Source: Oscillospiraceae bacterium (GTDB lineage: Bacteria; Bacillota_A; Clostridia; Oscillospirales; Oscillospiraceae). Taken from it: 64,000 nucleotides of DNA. Of this stretch, positions 33,971-42,298 are shown piece by piece (within the stretch, counting starts at the first letter, position 1; every line of letters begins with the position of its first letter). The position numbers and the translations under genes are program-made. The stretch spans positions 62,001 through 126,000 of the forward strand of contig JAFTKA010000002.1 in assembly GCA_017456105.1 (NCBI GenBank), read 5' to 3'. The notes under the pieces are model-generated. The model was not told the origin of the DNA. It ran no database searches and saw nothing but the letters and a program-made list of their open reading frames with translations.

Positions 33971-34144
33971 TTACGCTCCTAACAATTCCCGGATTTCCTT
34001 GGCAATGGTACATTCACCGGTAAAGGGGCAGCTTTCAAAGCTGCAATCCACCTCGATGAGTTTCGCTTCCTCGGTTTCCACCGCTACCATGCGGCTGTTG
34101 TCCAGGGTGCGGCAGTAGCCGCTGAAAAAGCTCTCTTTTTCCAT
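33971..34144 (-). CDS. Small Cys-rich protein, 57 aa
   Basis: An unrecognised small protein. It starts MEKESFFSGYCRTLDNSR and has a Cys cluster CSFESCPFTGEC near residue 35, then a short amphipathic helix (IAKEIRELLGA). Four Cys in 57 residues suggest metal binding. Support for being real: a GAGGA ribosome site, 1-bp gap from the GH13 stop and 2-bp gap to the HAD start, which fits a tight three-gene operon. Confidence 0.7.
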   Translation of the reverse strand: MEKESFFSGYCRTLDNSRMVAVETEEAKLIEVDCSFESCPFTGECTIAKEIRELLGA

Positions 34145-34145
34145 A

Positions 34146-35987
34146 TCATTCCTCGATCACACAGAAGCCCATGGGTTCTACACAGAGCCAGTCGGGGGCA
34201 AGGGATTTAAGATGATGGGCAAACAAAATCTTGCCTGCCGGGATCTCCCAACAATCCTTGCTGCGGTTTACATAAATCCTGACACGCTGGCCATCAGATT
34301 CTCTTGTAAAGCCGATCTGGCCGCCCTCTGCCCGGAAAAATTCCAGGTTGCCCAGACGCAGGGCAGGAGCGTTTTTCCGCAGCTGACCCAGTCCCCGGAA
34401 ATGAGCCAAAAGGGTCTGATCCTCCTGACCCCAGGGGTAGGTGCGGCGGTTGAAGGGGTCTTTATGGCCCTCCATTCCGGTTTCGTCAGCATAGTAAAGG
34501 CTGGGAGCACCGGGCAGCATATACTGCAAAAAGCTTGCCATGAGAAGCCTTTCCTCAGCCAAGGCCCGGTCTTCTTTTGACAGATGCCGCTGAGCAAGAG
34601 CCTCCCGGCTACCGTCAAAATCGTCCACAAGAGCCGTTAAAATTCGGGGGGTGTCGTGTGTTCCCAACATATTCATATTGCAGGAGACCACCTGGGGCGG
34701 GTAGTTTTCCAAAATGGACATCACCGTTCCCTGCAGACCGTTACCATCGTCGGTGTTTCTCAGGAAATTCAAAATGGCGGTGCGGAAGGGGTAGTTCATA
34801 CAGCTGTCCAGCACACCGTCCACAAAATACCGCCGCCTTATATCATATGCGATCTTATTGGAGGCGTCCTCCCAAACTTCTCCCATCAAAAGAGCATCGG
34901 GCTTCAGCTGCCGAATCCGTTTTTTGAGGAGAAGGACAAATTCGTTGGGCAATTCGTCCACCACGTCCAGACGGAAGCCGTCCGCACCCAAATTAAGCCA
35001 ATGGGCCACCACGGAATCCTCATCGGAGATCACATAGCGGATAAAGGCAGGATCCATCTTTTTGACCGTGGGAAGGGTATCGAAATTCCACCAGCTTTCG
35101 TAGAGGTCGGGGTAGTGGTGGAAGGTATACCAGGACCGGTAGACTGAGCAGGGGTCCTGGTAAGCACCCTTGCCGCCGAAGGTGTTTTCCTTGTCAAAGT
35201 ACAGGCTGTTGGAGCCGGTATGGGAATACACGCCGTCCAGCACCACCCGGATACCGTACTTATGGGCGGTTTCGCACAGAAAGGCGAAATCCTCTTCCGT
35301 ACCCAGCATAGGGTCGGGGGTCTTATAGTCGCCTGTGTCGTAGCGGTGGCTGGAAAAGCTCTTACTGATGGGGTTCAGGTACAAAATCTCCACACCCAAG
35401 GAGGCAATATAATCCATTTTCTCCGCGATGCCCCGGAAATTGCCGCCATAGAAGTCGTTATTCAGCACCCGGCCGTCGGCCGTGGGCCGCCAATCCACTT
35501 CTTCATTCCAATGTTCGTGGACCGTATAGGGCCGGAGCTTGCCCGTCAGATCACATTCTCCGGCCTTATAAAATCGGTCGGGGAACACCTGATAGATCAC
35601 CGCACCCTTGGCCCAGTGGGGGGTGGTAAAATCTTCCGGCACACAGCTTACCTGCCACATATCGCCTGCTTCCATATTGGTTTCATGGCCTGCCTTAAAC
35701 AGGCGGAAACCCTTGCCGCTTTGGACAATATGGAAATAATAAAAGTAAAGGCCGCACGTCTTGAAGGAGATCTGTCCCCGGAACACATCATAAGCACCCA
35801 GCTTCTTTTCCTTTGATAGAGGGAAGCGGTGCAGTTCCTCGCCGTCCTCCCGGCACACAACGCACATAACCATGGTGGCTTCCACAGAAGAAGGTACGTG
35901 GATATGCAGCATACAGGGCTGATTGGGAACCAGCGTACCGAAGGGGTCTTTGAATTCTAACTTTTGAGAGTCAAATAAAATACGCAT
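34146..35987 (-). CDS. GH13 alpha-glycosidase (neopullulanase/maltogenic amylase-like)
   Basis: A 613-aa alpha-amylase-family enzyme. Residues about 1-125 form a beta domain resembling CBM34. The GH13 barrel shows GVYSHTGSNS, DGFRLDVVDEL (nucleophile Asp), LLMGEVWED (acid Glu) and LGTHDTPRI (third Asp). MWQVSCVPEDFTTPHWAKGAVIYQVFPDRF style sequence at the domain join is typical of neopullulanases. No signal peptide, so it degrades maltodextrin or glycogen branches in the cytoplasm. The start at 35987 follows CAGGAG. It lies next to the glycogen genes. Confidence 0.9.
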   Translation of the reverse strand: MRILFDSQKLEFKDPFGTLVPNQPCMLHIHVPSSVEATMVMCVVCREDGEELHRFPLSKEKKLGAYDVFRGQISFKTCGLYFYYFHIVQSGKGFRLFKAGHETNMEAGDMWQVSCVPEDFTTPHWAKGAVIYQVFPDRFYKAGECDLTGKLRPYTVHEHWNEEVDWRPTADGRVLNNDFYGGNFRGIAEKMDYIASLGVEILYLNPISKSFSSHRYDTGDYKTPDPMLGTEEDFAFLCETAHKYGIRVVLDGVYSHTGSNSLYFDKENTFGGKGAYQDPCSVYRSWYTFHHYPDLYESWWNFDTLPTVKKMDPAFIRYVISDEDSVVAHWLNLGADGFRLDVVDELPNEFVLLLKKRIRQLKPDALLMGEVWEDASNKIAYDIRRRYFVDGVLDSCMNYPFRTAILNFLRNTDDGNGLQGTVMSILENYPPQVVSCNMNMLGTHDTPRILTALVDDFDGSREALAQRHLSKEDRALAEERLLMASFLQYMLPGAPSLYYADETGMEGHKDPFNRRTYPWGQEDQTLLAHFRGLGQLRKNAPALRLGNLEFFRAEGGQIGFTRESDGQRVRIYVNRSKDCWEIPAGKILFAHHLKSLAPDWLCVEPMGFCVIEE

Positions 35988-36020
35988 AGACACTCCTGAA
36001 AACAAGAATAGTATGATTTA

Positions 36021-36048
36021 ATGATACGGCTTTTTAAAGAAATGTCAA
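36021..36048 (-). promoter_or_regulatory. Sigma-A promoter for the GH13 operon
   Basis: On minus: TTGACA (36043-36048) and TATCAT (36021-36026), spacer 16 bp. Confidence 0.8.
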
Positions 36049-36070
36049 GCCAAATCAGGTCGTATTTTAC

Positions 36071-36094
36071 GGGTGATTCGGGAATCGCCCCTAC
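36071..36094. repeat. GTAGGG hairpin repeat, GGCGATTC core
   Basis: GGGTGATTCGGGAATCGCCCCTAC: the same CCCTAC edge as other copies but a GCGATTC palindrome, here with one arm changed (GTGATTC). Confidence 0.65.
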
Positions 36095-36102
36095 ATAATA
36101 AA

Positions 36103-36134
36103 TTCCCCGGTTTGCTACTTTGCAAACCGGGGAA
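36103..36134 (-). terminator. Rho-independent terminator of glgC-glgD-glgA
   Basis: A 13-bp perfect stem (TTCCCCGGTTTGC with GCAAACCGGGGAA) with a 6-nt loop, then TTTATTAT on minus. Confidence 0.9.
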
Positions 36135-36139
36135 AGTGA

Positions 36140-37582
36140 TTAACCTAACATTTTTTGGAACAGTTCCATATAGCGGGCAGCGGGTTTGTCCCAGCTGAAG
36201 TCCTGTTTCATATCCAGCTTCTGCAGAGCCTTAAAGCCTTCCCGGTCCTCCCGGTACAGCCGCAGGCAGTTTTTCACAGAGGCCATAAAGTCGTGGGCAT
36301 TGTAGCTTTGGAAGGTAAAACCGAGGCCACCCTTGCCGTCCTGATCCACAGGGGGAACAGTATCCCGCAGACCGCCTGTGGCGTGGACCACAGGTACGGT
36401 GCCGTAACGCATGGCGTTCATCTGGCTCAGGCCGCAGGGCTCACTCTTGGAGGGCATCAGATAAATGTCGCCGCCGGCGTAGATCCGGGAGGCAAGAGGC
36501 AAATCAAAGGTGATCTGGGCACTGACCTTGTCGGGGAATTCCCGTGCCAGCTCCCGGAAGAAGTTTTCGAACATGGCATCGCCTGTTCCCAAAACAAGCA
36601 GCTGACAATCCTCTTCCCACATCAGCTGACGGGCAATGCAGCACAATAGATCCAGTCCCTTATGGCCTGCCAGCCGGGTTACCATGACCATCAGCGGCAC
36701 ATTGGGCTTCACGGGCAGACCCACCTCTTTTTGCAGGGCGGCCTTACAGGCGGCCTTGCCCCGAACAAAGGCTTTGGCACTATAGTGGGCGGGCAGAGCC
36801 GGGTCTGTTTCCGGGTTGAAGGTGTTTATATCAATGCCGTTGGTGATGCCGGTGAGCTTCCAGGCTGCTCCTGCCAGCACGGCGTCAAGACCGTGGGCAT
36901 AGTAGGGATACATCAGCTCCCGGGCATAGCTTTCGGACACGGTGGTTACCATATCCGCAGTCTCAATAGCGGCCTTCATAAGATTCACCGCACCGCCCAT
37001 ATCGAACCGCTCCCGGTGCTCCCAGGGCAGTGCCAGCACGTCGTCGAAGAAGCTGCTGTGAGCCCAGCCCTGATATTCCACATTATGAATGGTGAACATG
37101 ACCTTGGTATTGGGGAACAGGGGGGAATAGATCATTTTCAGGAAGGGCGGTACCGGTGCGGTCTGCCAGTCGTTACACTGGATCACGTCGGGGATAAAAT
37201 CCAAAGCCACCAGTGCGTCCAGGCAGGCCTTGGAGAAGAAGGCGAATCGCTCGCAATCGTCCGGGTGGCCGTAGATCGCACCCTCCCGCAGGCCGAAATA
37301 GTACAGGTTGTCGATAAAATAGACCTGCACGCCATCGGCTCGGTTCATAAGCTTCATAACGCCTGCGTACTGCTGACGCCAGCTTAAGCCCACCTGAAAC
37401 TGAGCGATTTGTTCTACTTGGTATTTGGGATTGTTTTTGATCTTCTGATAGTAGGGAAGAAACAGCACCACCTGGTTCCCGGGAATGCGGGATAGGGCAG
37501 AGGGCAGGGCTTCCATCACGTCGCCCAGGCCGCCGGACTTGATATAGGGGGCACCCTCCGATGCCAGAATGGCGATTTTCAT
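36140..37582 (-). CDS. glgA: Glycogen synthase (ADP-glucose, GT5)
   Basis: Extends glycogen from ADP-glucose. The 480-aa protein has the N-terminal ADP-glucose-binding motif YIKSGGLGDVMEALP (KxGGL), NDWQTAPVPPF, the hinge GLSQMNAMRYGTVP and a C-terminal GT-B domain. The start overlaps the glgD stop by 4 nt, so synthesis is coupled to the pyrophosphorylase subunits. No branching enzyme or phosphorylase is in the window. Confidence 0.95.
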   Translation of the reverse strand: MKIAILASEGAPYIKSGGLGDVMEALPSALSRIPGNQVVLFLPYYQKIKNNPKYQVEQIAQFQVGLSWRQQYAGVMKLMNRADGVQVYFIDNLYYFGLREGAIYGHPDDCERFAFFSKACLDALVALDFIPDVIQCNDWQTAPVPPFLKMIYSPLFPNTKVMFTIHNVEYQGWAHSSFFDDVLALPWEHRERFDMGGAVNLMKAAIETADMVTTVSESYARELMYPYYAHGLDAVLAGAAWKLTGITNGIDINTFNPETDPALPAHYSAKAFVRGKAACKAALQKEVGLPVKPNVPLMVMVTRLAGHKGLDLLCCIARQLMWEEDCQLLVLGTGDAMFENFFRELAREFPDKVSAQITFDLPLASRIYAGGDIYLMPSKSEPCGLSQMNAMRYGTVPVVHATGGLRDTVPPVDQDGKGGLGFTFQSYNAHDFMASVKNCLRLYREDREGFKALQKLDMKQDFSWDKPAARYMELFQKMLG

Positions 37583-38697
37583 ACGATATCTCCTCGCTTG
37601 ATGATAACAGGGTTATTGGGTGTGCCGATGAGCTTGGCTCCCGGCTGGACCACCACGTCCTTGTCCAAAATGGCACATTTCAGCTCGCAGTTTTCTCCGA
37701 TGACAGTATCATTCATAATGACGCAGTCGTCGATCTGACAGCCTGCTCCCACGGATACGGTGCGGAACAAAACACAGTTGCGGACGGTACCTTCCAAAAT
37801 GCAGCCGTCGGCCACGATGCTGTTTTCCACGCAGGAAGCTTCGCCGTAATAGGTGGGCACACGGTCCCGGACCTTGGTGTAAATGGGGTGGTTGGCGGAA
37901 AACAGGCTATGGCTTACCTCTCTGTCGATGGCAGCCAGGTTGCCCTGATAGTATTCCTCGGTGGATTCATTATATAAGGCAACACCGTCAAAGGGGTAGA
38001 TGTTTACGGTCAGGTTCTGATTCTGATACTGACGCAGGACGAAGTCCCGCTCGAACCGATAGAGGTTTCTTGCGGTGGATTCCCGCACATGGTGGATCAG
38101 AAGCTCCCGGGAGATGACGAAAAGGCCCATGGACGCCAAATACTCAGGACCTGCGGCATAGTCCACCGCCATATCGGTGATCTCGCCATTTTCGTCCAGT
38201 GCAATGGCCATATCCAGCTGCTTTTTATTGTTGGCAACGCCGGCCTTCGTAATCACGGTGAGGTCCTTGCCGCTGGCGATATGGGCTTCCAGCACCTTGT
38301 GAAGGTCGATATTGCACAGCACGCCCGCGTCCGACAGCACCACGTATTCCTCGCTGCCGAATTCCAGATAGGACATGACGGAATTCAGGGCGTCCAGCTT
38401 GCCCCGGAAGGAGCTGCCGTGGGTGGAGGTGGAGTAGGGGGTCAGAAATTCCAGGCCGCCCTCCTGCAGCTCCAGGTCCCACTCTTCGCCGGAGCCGATG
38501 TGGTTCATCAACGACTGGTAGTTATAGCGGGAAATGATGCCGATCCGGCGGATACCGGAGCAGGTCATATTGGAAAGGGCAAAGTCGATCTGACGGTAAC
38601 GGCCGCCAAAGGGCAGGGAGGCCATGGTACGCTTGTTGGTCAGCTCACCTAAGGAACTGTCGTAAATATTGGCGAAAATAATTCCCATTGCAGTCAT
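37579..38697 (-). CDS. glgD: GlgD, regulatory subunit of ADP-glucose pyrophosphorylase
   Basis: A 372-aa homologue of GlgC that lacks the nucleotide-binding GGxGxRL loop; the matching place reads GIIFANIYDSSLGELT. It keeps LPFGGRYRQIDFALSNM and a C-terminal left-handed beta-helix. In Firmicutes GlgD forms a heterotetramer with GlgC and raises its activity. AAGGAGGG precedes the start; it is 13 bp after glgC and overlaps glgA by 4 bp. Confidence 0.93.
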   Translation of the reverse strand: MTAMGIIFANIYDSSLGELTNKRTMASLPFGGRYRQIDFALSNMTCSGIRRIGIISRYNYQSLMNHIGSGEEWDLELQEGGLEFLTPYSTSTHGSSFRGKLDALNSVMSYLEFGSEEYVVLSDAGVLCNIDLHKVLEAHIASGKDLTVITKAGVANNKKQLDMAIALDENGEITDMAVDYAAGPEYLASMGLFVISRELLIHHVRESTARNLYRFERDFVLRQYQNQNLTVNIYPFDGVALYNESTEEYYQGNLAAIDREVSHSLFSANHPIYTKVRDRVPTYYGEASCVENSIVADGCILEGTVRNCVLFRTVSVGAGCQIDDCVIMNDTVIGENCELKCAILDKDVVVQPGAKLIGTPNNPVIIKRGDIV

Positions 38698-38710
38698 TGC
38701 AGTTCCCTCC

Positions 38711-39901
38711 TTAGAGCATCTCTCCGGGCAGCAGCACCGTATTGGCCTCTACCCGGGCTTTTTTCTGGATCACGCTGATCTCCGGCTGGGTGCCATTGGG
38801 GAATGCACCGCCGACGACCGCTCCCTGACCCACAACACATTCCTCGCCCAAAATGGCGTGGCGGACAATGGCTCCCGGCTCGATCACCGCTCCGGGCATT
38901 ACCACGGAGTCCTCCACCAAGGCATATGCACCGACGGTACAGCCGGTGGAAATGATGCTGTGGCGGACAGTTCCGTAAATTTCAGAGCCTTCGGCAATGA
39001 AGCAGTTGACGGTTTTTGCTTTTGCATCAATGTAGCTGGAGGGCAGGGCGTTATTCCGGGCGTAGATCCGGCCCTTATCGTCGCCGTGGAGCTTGAATAC
39101 CGGGTCTTTGCCCAAAAGGTCCATATTCGCTTCCCACAGGGAATTGATGGTTCCCACGTCCATCCAGTAGCCGTCAAAGCGGTAGGCCATCAGCTTGTGG
39201 CCTGCGTTCAGAAGGTTCGGAATGATGTTTTTGCCGAAGTCGTTGCTGGAATTTGGGTCTTCCTCGTCGGCGATCAAAAATTCCTTCAAAACGCTCCAGT
39301 TAAATACGTAGATGCCCATGGAGGCGTTGGTGGATTTGGGCTTGGCGGGCTTTTCCTCAAATTCGTACACCGAGCCGTCGGGGTTGGTGTTCATGATGCC
39401 AAACCGGGAGGCCTCTGCCATGGGTACGTTTCGCACGGCGATGGTGCAGGAAGCACCGTTCTTTTCGTGGAAGGAGACCATGGCGGCATAGTCCATTTTA
39501 TAAATGTGGTCGCCACCCAGCACCACTACGTATTCAGGGTCGTAGCGGTCGATGAAGTCCAGGTTTTGGTAGATGGCGTTGGCAGTACCCTTGTACCAGC
39601 CGCTCTTTTTGTCGTGCCGCTCGTAGGGGGGTAGCACCTGGGCACAGCAGTGGGATTTGTTCAGGCCCCAGGGCTGGCCGTTGCCAATGTATTCATTCAA
39701 TTCCAGAGGCTGATACTGGGTCAAAATGCCCACAGTATCGATGCCGGAGTTGACGCAGTTGGACAGAGGAAAGTCGATGATGCGGTATTTGCCGCCGTAG
39801 GGTACGGCAGGCTTGGCAGTGTTCTCGGTCAGAACCTTTAACCGACTGCCCTGGCCGCCGGCCAGCAACATTGCGATACAACGCTTTTTCTGGAAGTACA
39901 T
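38711..39901 (-). CDS. glgC: Glucose-1-phosphate adenylyltransferase, catalytic subunit
   Basis: Makes ADP-glucose from glucose-1-phosphate and ATP. The 396-aa protein has [17 protein letters not shown] (nucleotide loop), [33 protein letters not shown] (catalytic Asp) and [11 protein letters not shown] (glucose-1-phosphate site), followed by a C-terminal beta-helix. The start at 39901 follows AGGAG; an in-frame ATG 18 nt upstream overlaps this site. It is first in the glgC-glgD-glgA operon. I could not find a clear promoter in 39905-39970. Confidence 0.95.
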   Translation of the reverse strand: MYFQKKRCIAMLLAGGQGSRLKVLTENTAKPAVPYGGKYRIIDFPLSNCVNSGIDTVGILTQYQPLELNEYIGNGQPWGLNKSHCCAQVLPPYERHDKKSGWYKGTANAIYQNLDFIDRYDPEYVVVLGGDHIYKMDYAAMVSFHEKNGASCTIAVRNVPMAEASRFGIMNTNPDGSVYEFEEKPAKPKSTNASMGIYVFNWSVLKEFLIADEEDPNSSNDFGKNIIPNLLNAGHKLMAYRFDGYWMDVGTINSLWEANMDLLGKDPVFKLHGDDKGRIYARNNALPSSYIDAKAKTVNCFIAEGSEIYGTVRHSIISTGCTVGAYALVEDSVVMPGAVIEPGAIVRHAILGEECVVGQGAVVGGAFPNGTQPEISVIQKKARVEANTVLLPGEML

Positions 39902-39972
39902 AATACCATCTCCTGACATGTTTGGGTGTTAGTTATACAACTACTACTATAAGAATATCACATTTTGTCCTG

Positions 39973-40557
39973 TTAAGAAAGGGACATATTGGCTAAAATA
40001 TCCTGGAGTTTTTGGTAGTTTTTACCAAAGGACGAAAACGGCGTTGGAGTGGATTTAGTGTTTTCTACGGAATTGAGGTCCTTTTCCAGCCAGACCAGAC
40101 TGTGCAGGCGGCCAAACTTGTAGCCGCAGTCGGGGAAGGTGGCGATCTGGCGGTAGCCCAGGGCCTCGTGGAAGGCGAGGGAAATGCGGTTTTCCGAGGT
40201 TACAAGGGCGTAGAGCTTGCGGTAGCCCTGCTGTTTCAGGAGGGCTTCCAGGGCTTTGTAGAGCTTGGTGCCGATGCCTTTGCGGTGGGCATTGGGGTGT
40301 AAGTACACCGAGGCTTCCGCACACCAGCCGAAGGCGGCTCGCTCAAAGGGGGCACTGCCGTAGGCGTAGCCTAGGACTTGTCCATCTTCTTCCCACACAA
40401 GCCAGGGGAATTGTTTGGTATAGCTTTCGAAGCGGGCGGTAAATTCAGGAAGGGTGGGTACAGTATATTCAAAGCTATATGCGGTGTTTTCCACATAAGG
40501 GCCGTAAATGGCCAGCATTTGGGGTAGGTCTTTTGTTTGGGCAAGGCGAATGGACAT
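39973..40557 (-). CDS. GNAT N-acetyltransferase (phosphinothricin acetyltransferase-like)
   Basis: A 194-aa acetyltransferase. Residues about 1-165 hold the GNAT fold: MLAIYGPYVENTAYSFEYT and the acetyl-CoA loop HPNAHRKGIGTKLYKALEAL, then VTSENRISLAFHEALGYRQI, as in PAT/bar and MnaT. The extra 28-residue tail is not part of the domain. The target could be an amino acid or amine; it cannot be fixed. TGGAGG precedes the start. It stands alone between glgC and mgtE. Confidence 0.85.
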   Translation of the reverse strand: MSIRLAQTKDLPQMLAIYGPYVENTAYSFEYTVPTLPEFTARFESYTKQFPWLVWEEDGQVLGYAYGSAPFERAAFGWCAEASVYLHPNAHRKGIGTKLYKALEALLKQQGYRKLYALVTSENRISLAFHEALGYRQIATFPDCGYKFGRLHSLVWLEKDLNSVENTKSTPTPFSSFGKNYQKLQDILANMSLS

Positions 40558-40629
40558 GATTGCACCTCCATACTATATATAGAATATTGTACGATAAAGG
40601 TCGAAGTCGGTCAAGAAAAATGCAAAAGC

Positions 40630-40658
40630 TTGACAAGGGAATTTTTAGGGGTTAAAAT
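40630..40658 (+). promoter_or_regulatory. Sigma-A promoter for mgtE
   Basis: TTGACA (40630-40635) and TAAAAT (40653-40658), spacer 17 bp. Predicted start near 40665, giving a leader of about 145 nt that contains the small ORF. Confidence 0.85.
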
Positions 40659-40694
40659 GGCGGTAGTTTTATTCTAAACGAAAGGAGATAAACC

Positions 40695-40766
40695 ATGGAC
40701 GCTGGCAATAGTGGCAGTATACCGGGTCGAAGTAGATACCGTCGGCGGCTGTGGCTCCGACGCTAA
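40695..40766 (+). CDS. Arg-rich 23-aa leader peptide upstream of mgtE
   Basis: A short ORF with a strong ribosome site (AAAGGAG at 40681-40687) and ATG start. It begins MDAGNSGSIPG and ends RSRYRRRLWLRR; seven of 23 residues are Arg, all in the second half. The stop is 44 nt before mgtE. A hairpin (CGTCGG 40740-40745 with CCGACG 40757-40762) lies in the Arg codons. By analogy with MgtL-type leaders, ribosome progress here could sense Mg2+ or Arg/translation state and control mgtE. That function is inferred; no database check was possible. Confidence 0.65.
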   Translation: MDAGNSGSIPGRSRYRRRLWLRR

Positions 40767-40778
40767 AACCCTGTATGC

Positions 40779-40810
40779 TTGCCTCCAATTTTTAGGAAAG
40801 GAGCAGGCAA
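40779..40810 (+). promoter_or_regulatory. Hairpin that can mask the mgtE ribosome site
   Basis: TTGCCTCC (40779-40786) can pair with GGA (40800-40802) and GGCAA (40806-40810), with GCA bulged. This would bury the mgtE Shine-Dalgarno AAAGGAG. The pairing strand follows the leader ORF by 12 nt, so a ribosome at the leader stop would affect it. Confidence 0.55.
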
Positions 40811-42187
40811 ATGGCAGAGCGTTTTGAAATTTTAGAGAAAACACTGATCCAAATGCTGGAGGAGAAGAAATATACCACCCTCCGGGATATTTTGGAAACC
40901 ATGAATCCCAGCGATATTGCTGAGATCTTTACGGATTTGGAGGAGCGGCAGATTCCGTTGCTGTTCCGGCTGCTGCCCAAGGAGTTGGCGGCAGATACCT
41001 TTGTGGAAATGGACCCTGAGGAGCAGGAGGTGCTGATCCGGGGCTTTTCCGATAACGAATTAAAAGAAGTGGTGGACGAGCTGTTCGTGGACGATGCGGC
41101 AAGCTTGGTGGAGGAGATGCCCGCCAATGTGGTCAAAAGGATCCTTAAGCAGGCTGATCCGGAAATGCGGCGGTCCATCAATCAGATCCTAAGGTATCCG
41201 GACAACTCCGCAGGCTCAATGATGACCACCGAGTATGTTTCCCTGCGGCCCAATATGACCGTTGAGGAGGCGATTCTGCGGATTCGCCGGCAGGGTGTGG
41301 ACAAGGAGACCATTTACACCTGCTATGTTACCAAGGACAGGACTCTTTTGGGTATCGTTTCTGTGAAGGATCTGTTGCTGGCCGAGGACGATGAGACCAA
41401 GGTTAGCGATATTATGTTAACCAATATCATATCCGTTACCACCCTCACTGACCAGGAAGAGGTGGCAAAGATGTTCGACAAGTACGACTTCCTTGCCCTG
41501 CCGGTGGTGGACAATGAGAACCGTATGGTGGGTATCGTAACCTTCGACGACGCTATGGACGTTTTGAAGGAAGAGGCCACCGAGGATATGGAGATCATGG
41601 GCGGTATGCTACCCTCTGAAAAGACGTATCTCAAAAGCTCCGTATGGGAGCTGTTTAAGAACCGAATTCCCTGGCTGGTGCTGCTGATGGTGTCGGCCAC
41701 CTTTACCGGCATGATCATTACCGGCTTTGAGGGGGCTTTGGCGGCTCAGGTTGCATTGACTGCCTTTATTCCCATGCTGATGGGTACGGGCGGTAACTCC
41801 GGTGCTCAGTCCTCAGTTACGATCATTCGTGCTTTAAGCCTGGACGAAGTGGATATCTCCGACCTGCCCAAGGTCATTTGGAAGGAGCTGAGGACGGCAC
41901 TGCTCTGCGGTATCGCTCTGGCAGTTGTCTGCTTTGCCAAGATCTGGCTGGTGGACAAGCTGATGCTGGGTAACGAGGACATTACCCTGATGGTAGACCT
42001 GGTGGTAAGCCTTGCGTTGCTGGTTACGGTGTTGGCGGCAAAGCTGGTGGGTGCGGCACTGCCCATGCTGGCAAAGCTGGTCAAATTAGACCCTGCTGTG
42101 ATGGCAAGCCCCTTCATTACCTCCATCGTGGACGCACTTTCTCTGCTGGTTTACTTCCTGTTCGCAAGAATGTTACTCAATGTATAA
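40811..42187 (+). CDS. mgtE: Magnesium transporter MgtE
   Basis: A 458-aa Mg2+ channel. Residues about 1-130 are the acidic MgtE N-domain, about 135-260 are two CBS domains (YVSLRPNMTVEEAI, DVLKEEATEDMEIMGG joins), then a plug helix and five membrane helices with the pore sequence PMLMGTGGNSGAQSS. In this family cytosolic Mg2+ binds N and CBS domains to close the channel. The start follows AAAGGAGCAGG. The leader ORF and masking hairpin upstream suggest extra control at translation. Confidence 0.95.
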   Translation: MAERFEILEKTLIQMLEEKKYTTLRDILETMNPSDIAEIFTDLEERQIPLLFRLLPKELAADTFVEMDPEEQEVLIRGFSDNELKEVVDELFVDDAASLVEEMPANVVKRILKQADPEMRRSINQILRYPDNSAGSMMTTEYVSLRPNMTVEEAILRIRRQGVDKETIYTCYVTKDRTLLGIVSVKDLLLAEDDETKVSDIMLTNIISVTTLTDQEEVAKMFDKYDFLALPVVDNENRMVGIVTFDDAMDVLKEEATEDMEIMGGMLPSEKTYLKSSVWELFKNRIPWLVLLMVSATFTGMIITGFEGALAAQVALTAFIPMLMGTGGNSGAQSSVTIIRALSLDEVDISDLPKVIWKELRTALLCGIALAVVCFAKIWLVDKLMLGNEDITLMVDLVVSLALLVTVLAAKLVGAALPMLAKLVKLDPAVMASPFITSIVDALSLLVYFLFARMLLNV

Positions 42188-42189
42188 AG

Positions 42190-42222
42190 AAAGCCTGCTG
42201 CAACTTGCAGCAGGCTTTTTTC
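42190..42222 (+). terminator. Rho-independent terminator of mgtE
   Basis: AAGCCTGCTGCAA-CT-TTGCAGCAGGCTTTTTT type stem (42191-42203 with 42205-42217) and T-run. Confidence 0.93.
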
Positions 42223-42232
42223 GTATGATGAT

Positions 42233-42282
42233 GTAGGGAGCGGATATATCCGCTCCGCGGAACGGATAAATCCGTTCCCTAC
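42233..42282. repeat. Paired GTAGGG hairpin repeats, AGCGGAT/AACGGAT cores
   Basis: A 50-bp head-to-head pair: GTAGGGAGCGGATATATCCG and onward to CCGTTCCCTAC. Each half is its own hairpin, and the pair is bounded by GTAGGGA and TCCCTAC. Confidence 0.75.
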
Positions 42283-42298
42283 AAAGGCCATTGGGAGA

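Noticed and set aside
40660..40810. M-box (ykoK) magnesium riboswitch upstream of mgtE
   Set aside because: None of the conserved M-box segments could be found; the leader instead has a small ORF and a masking hairpin.
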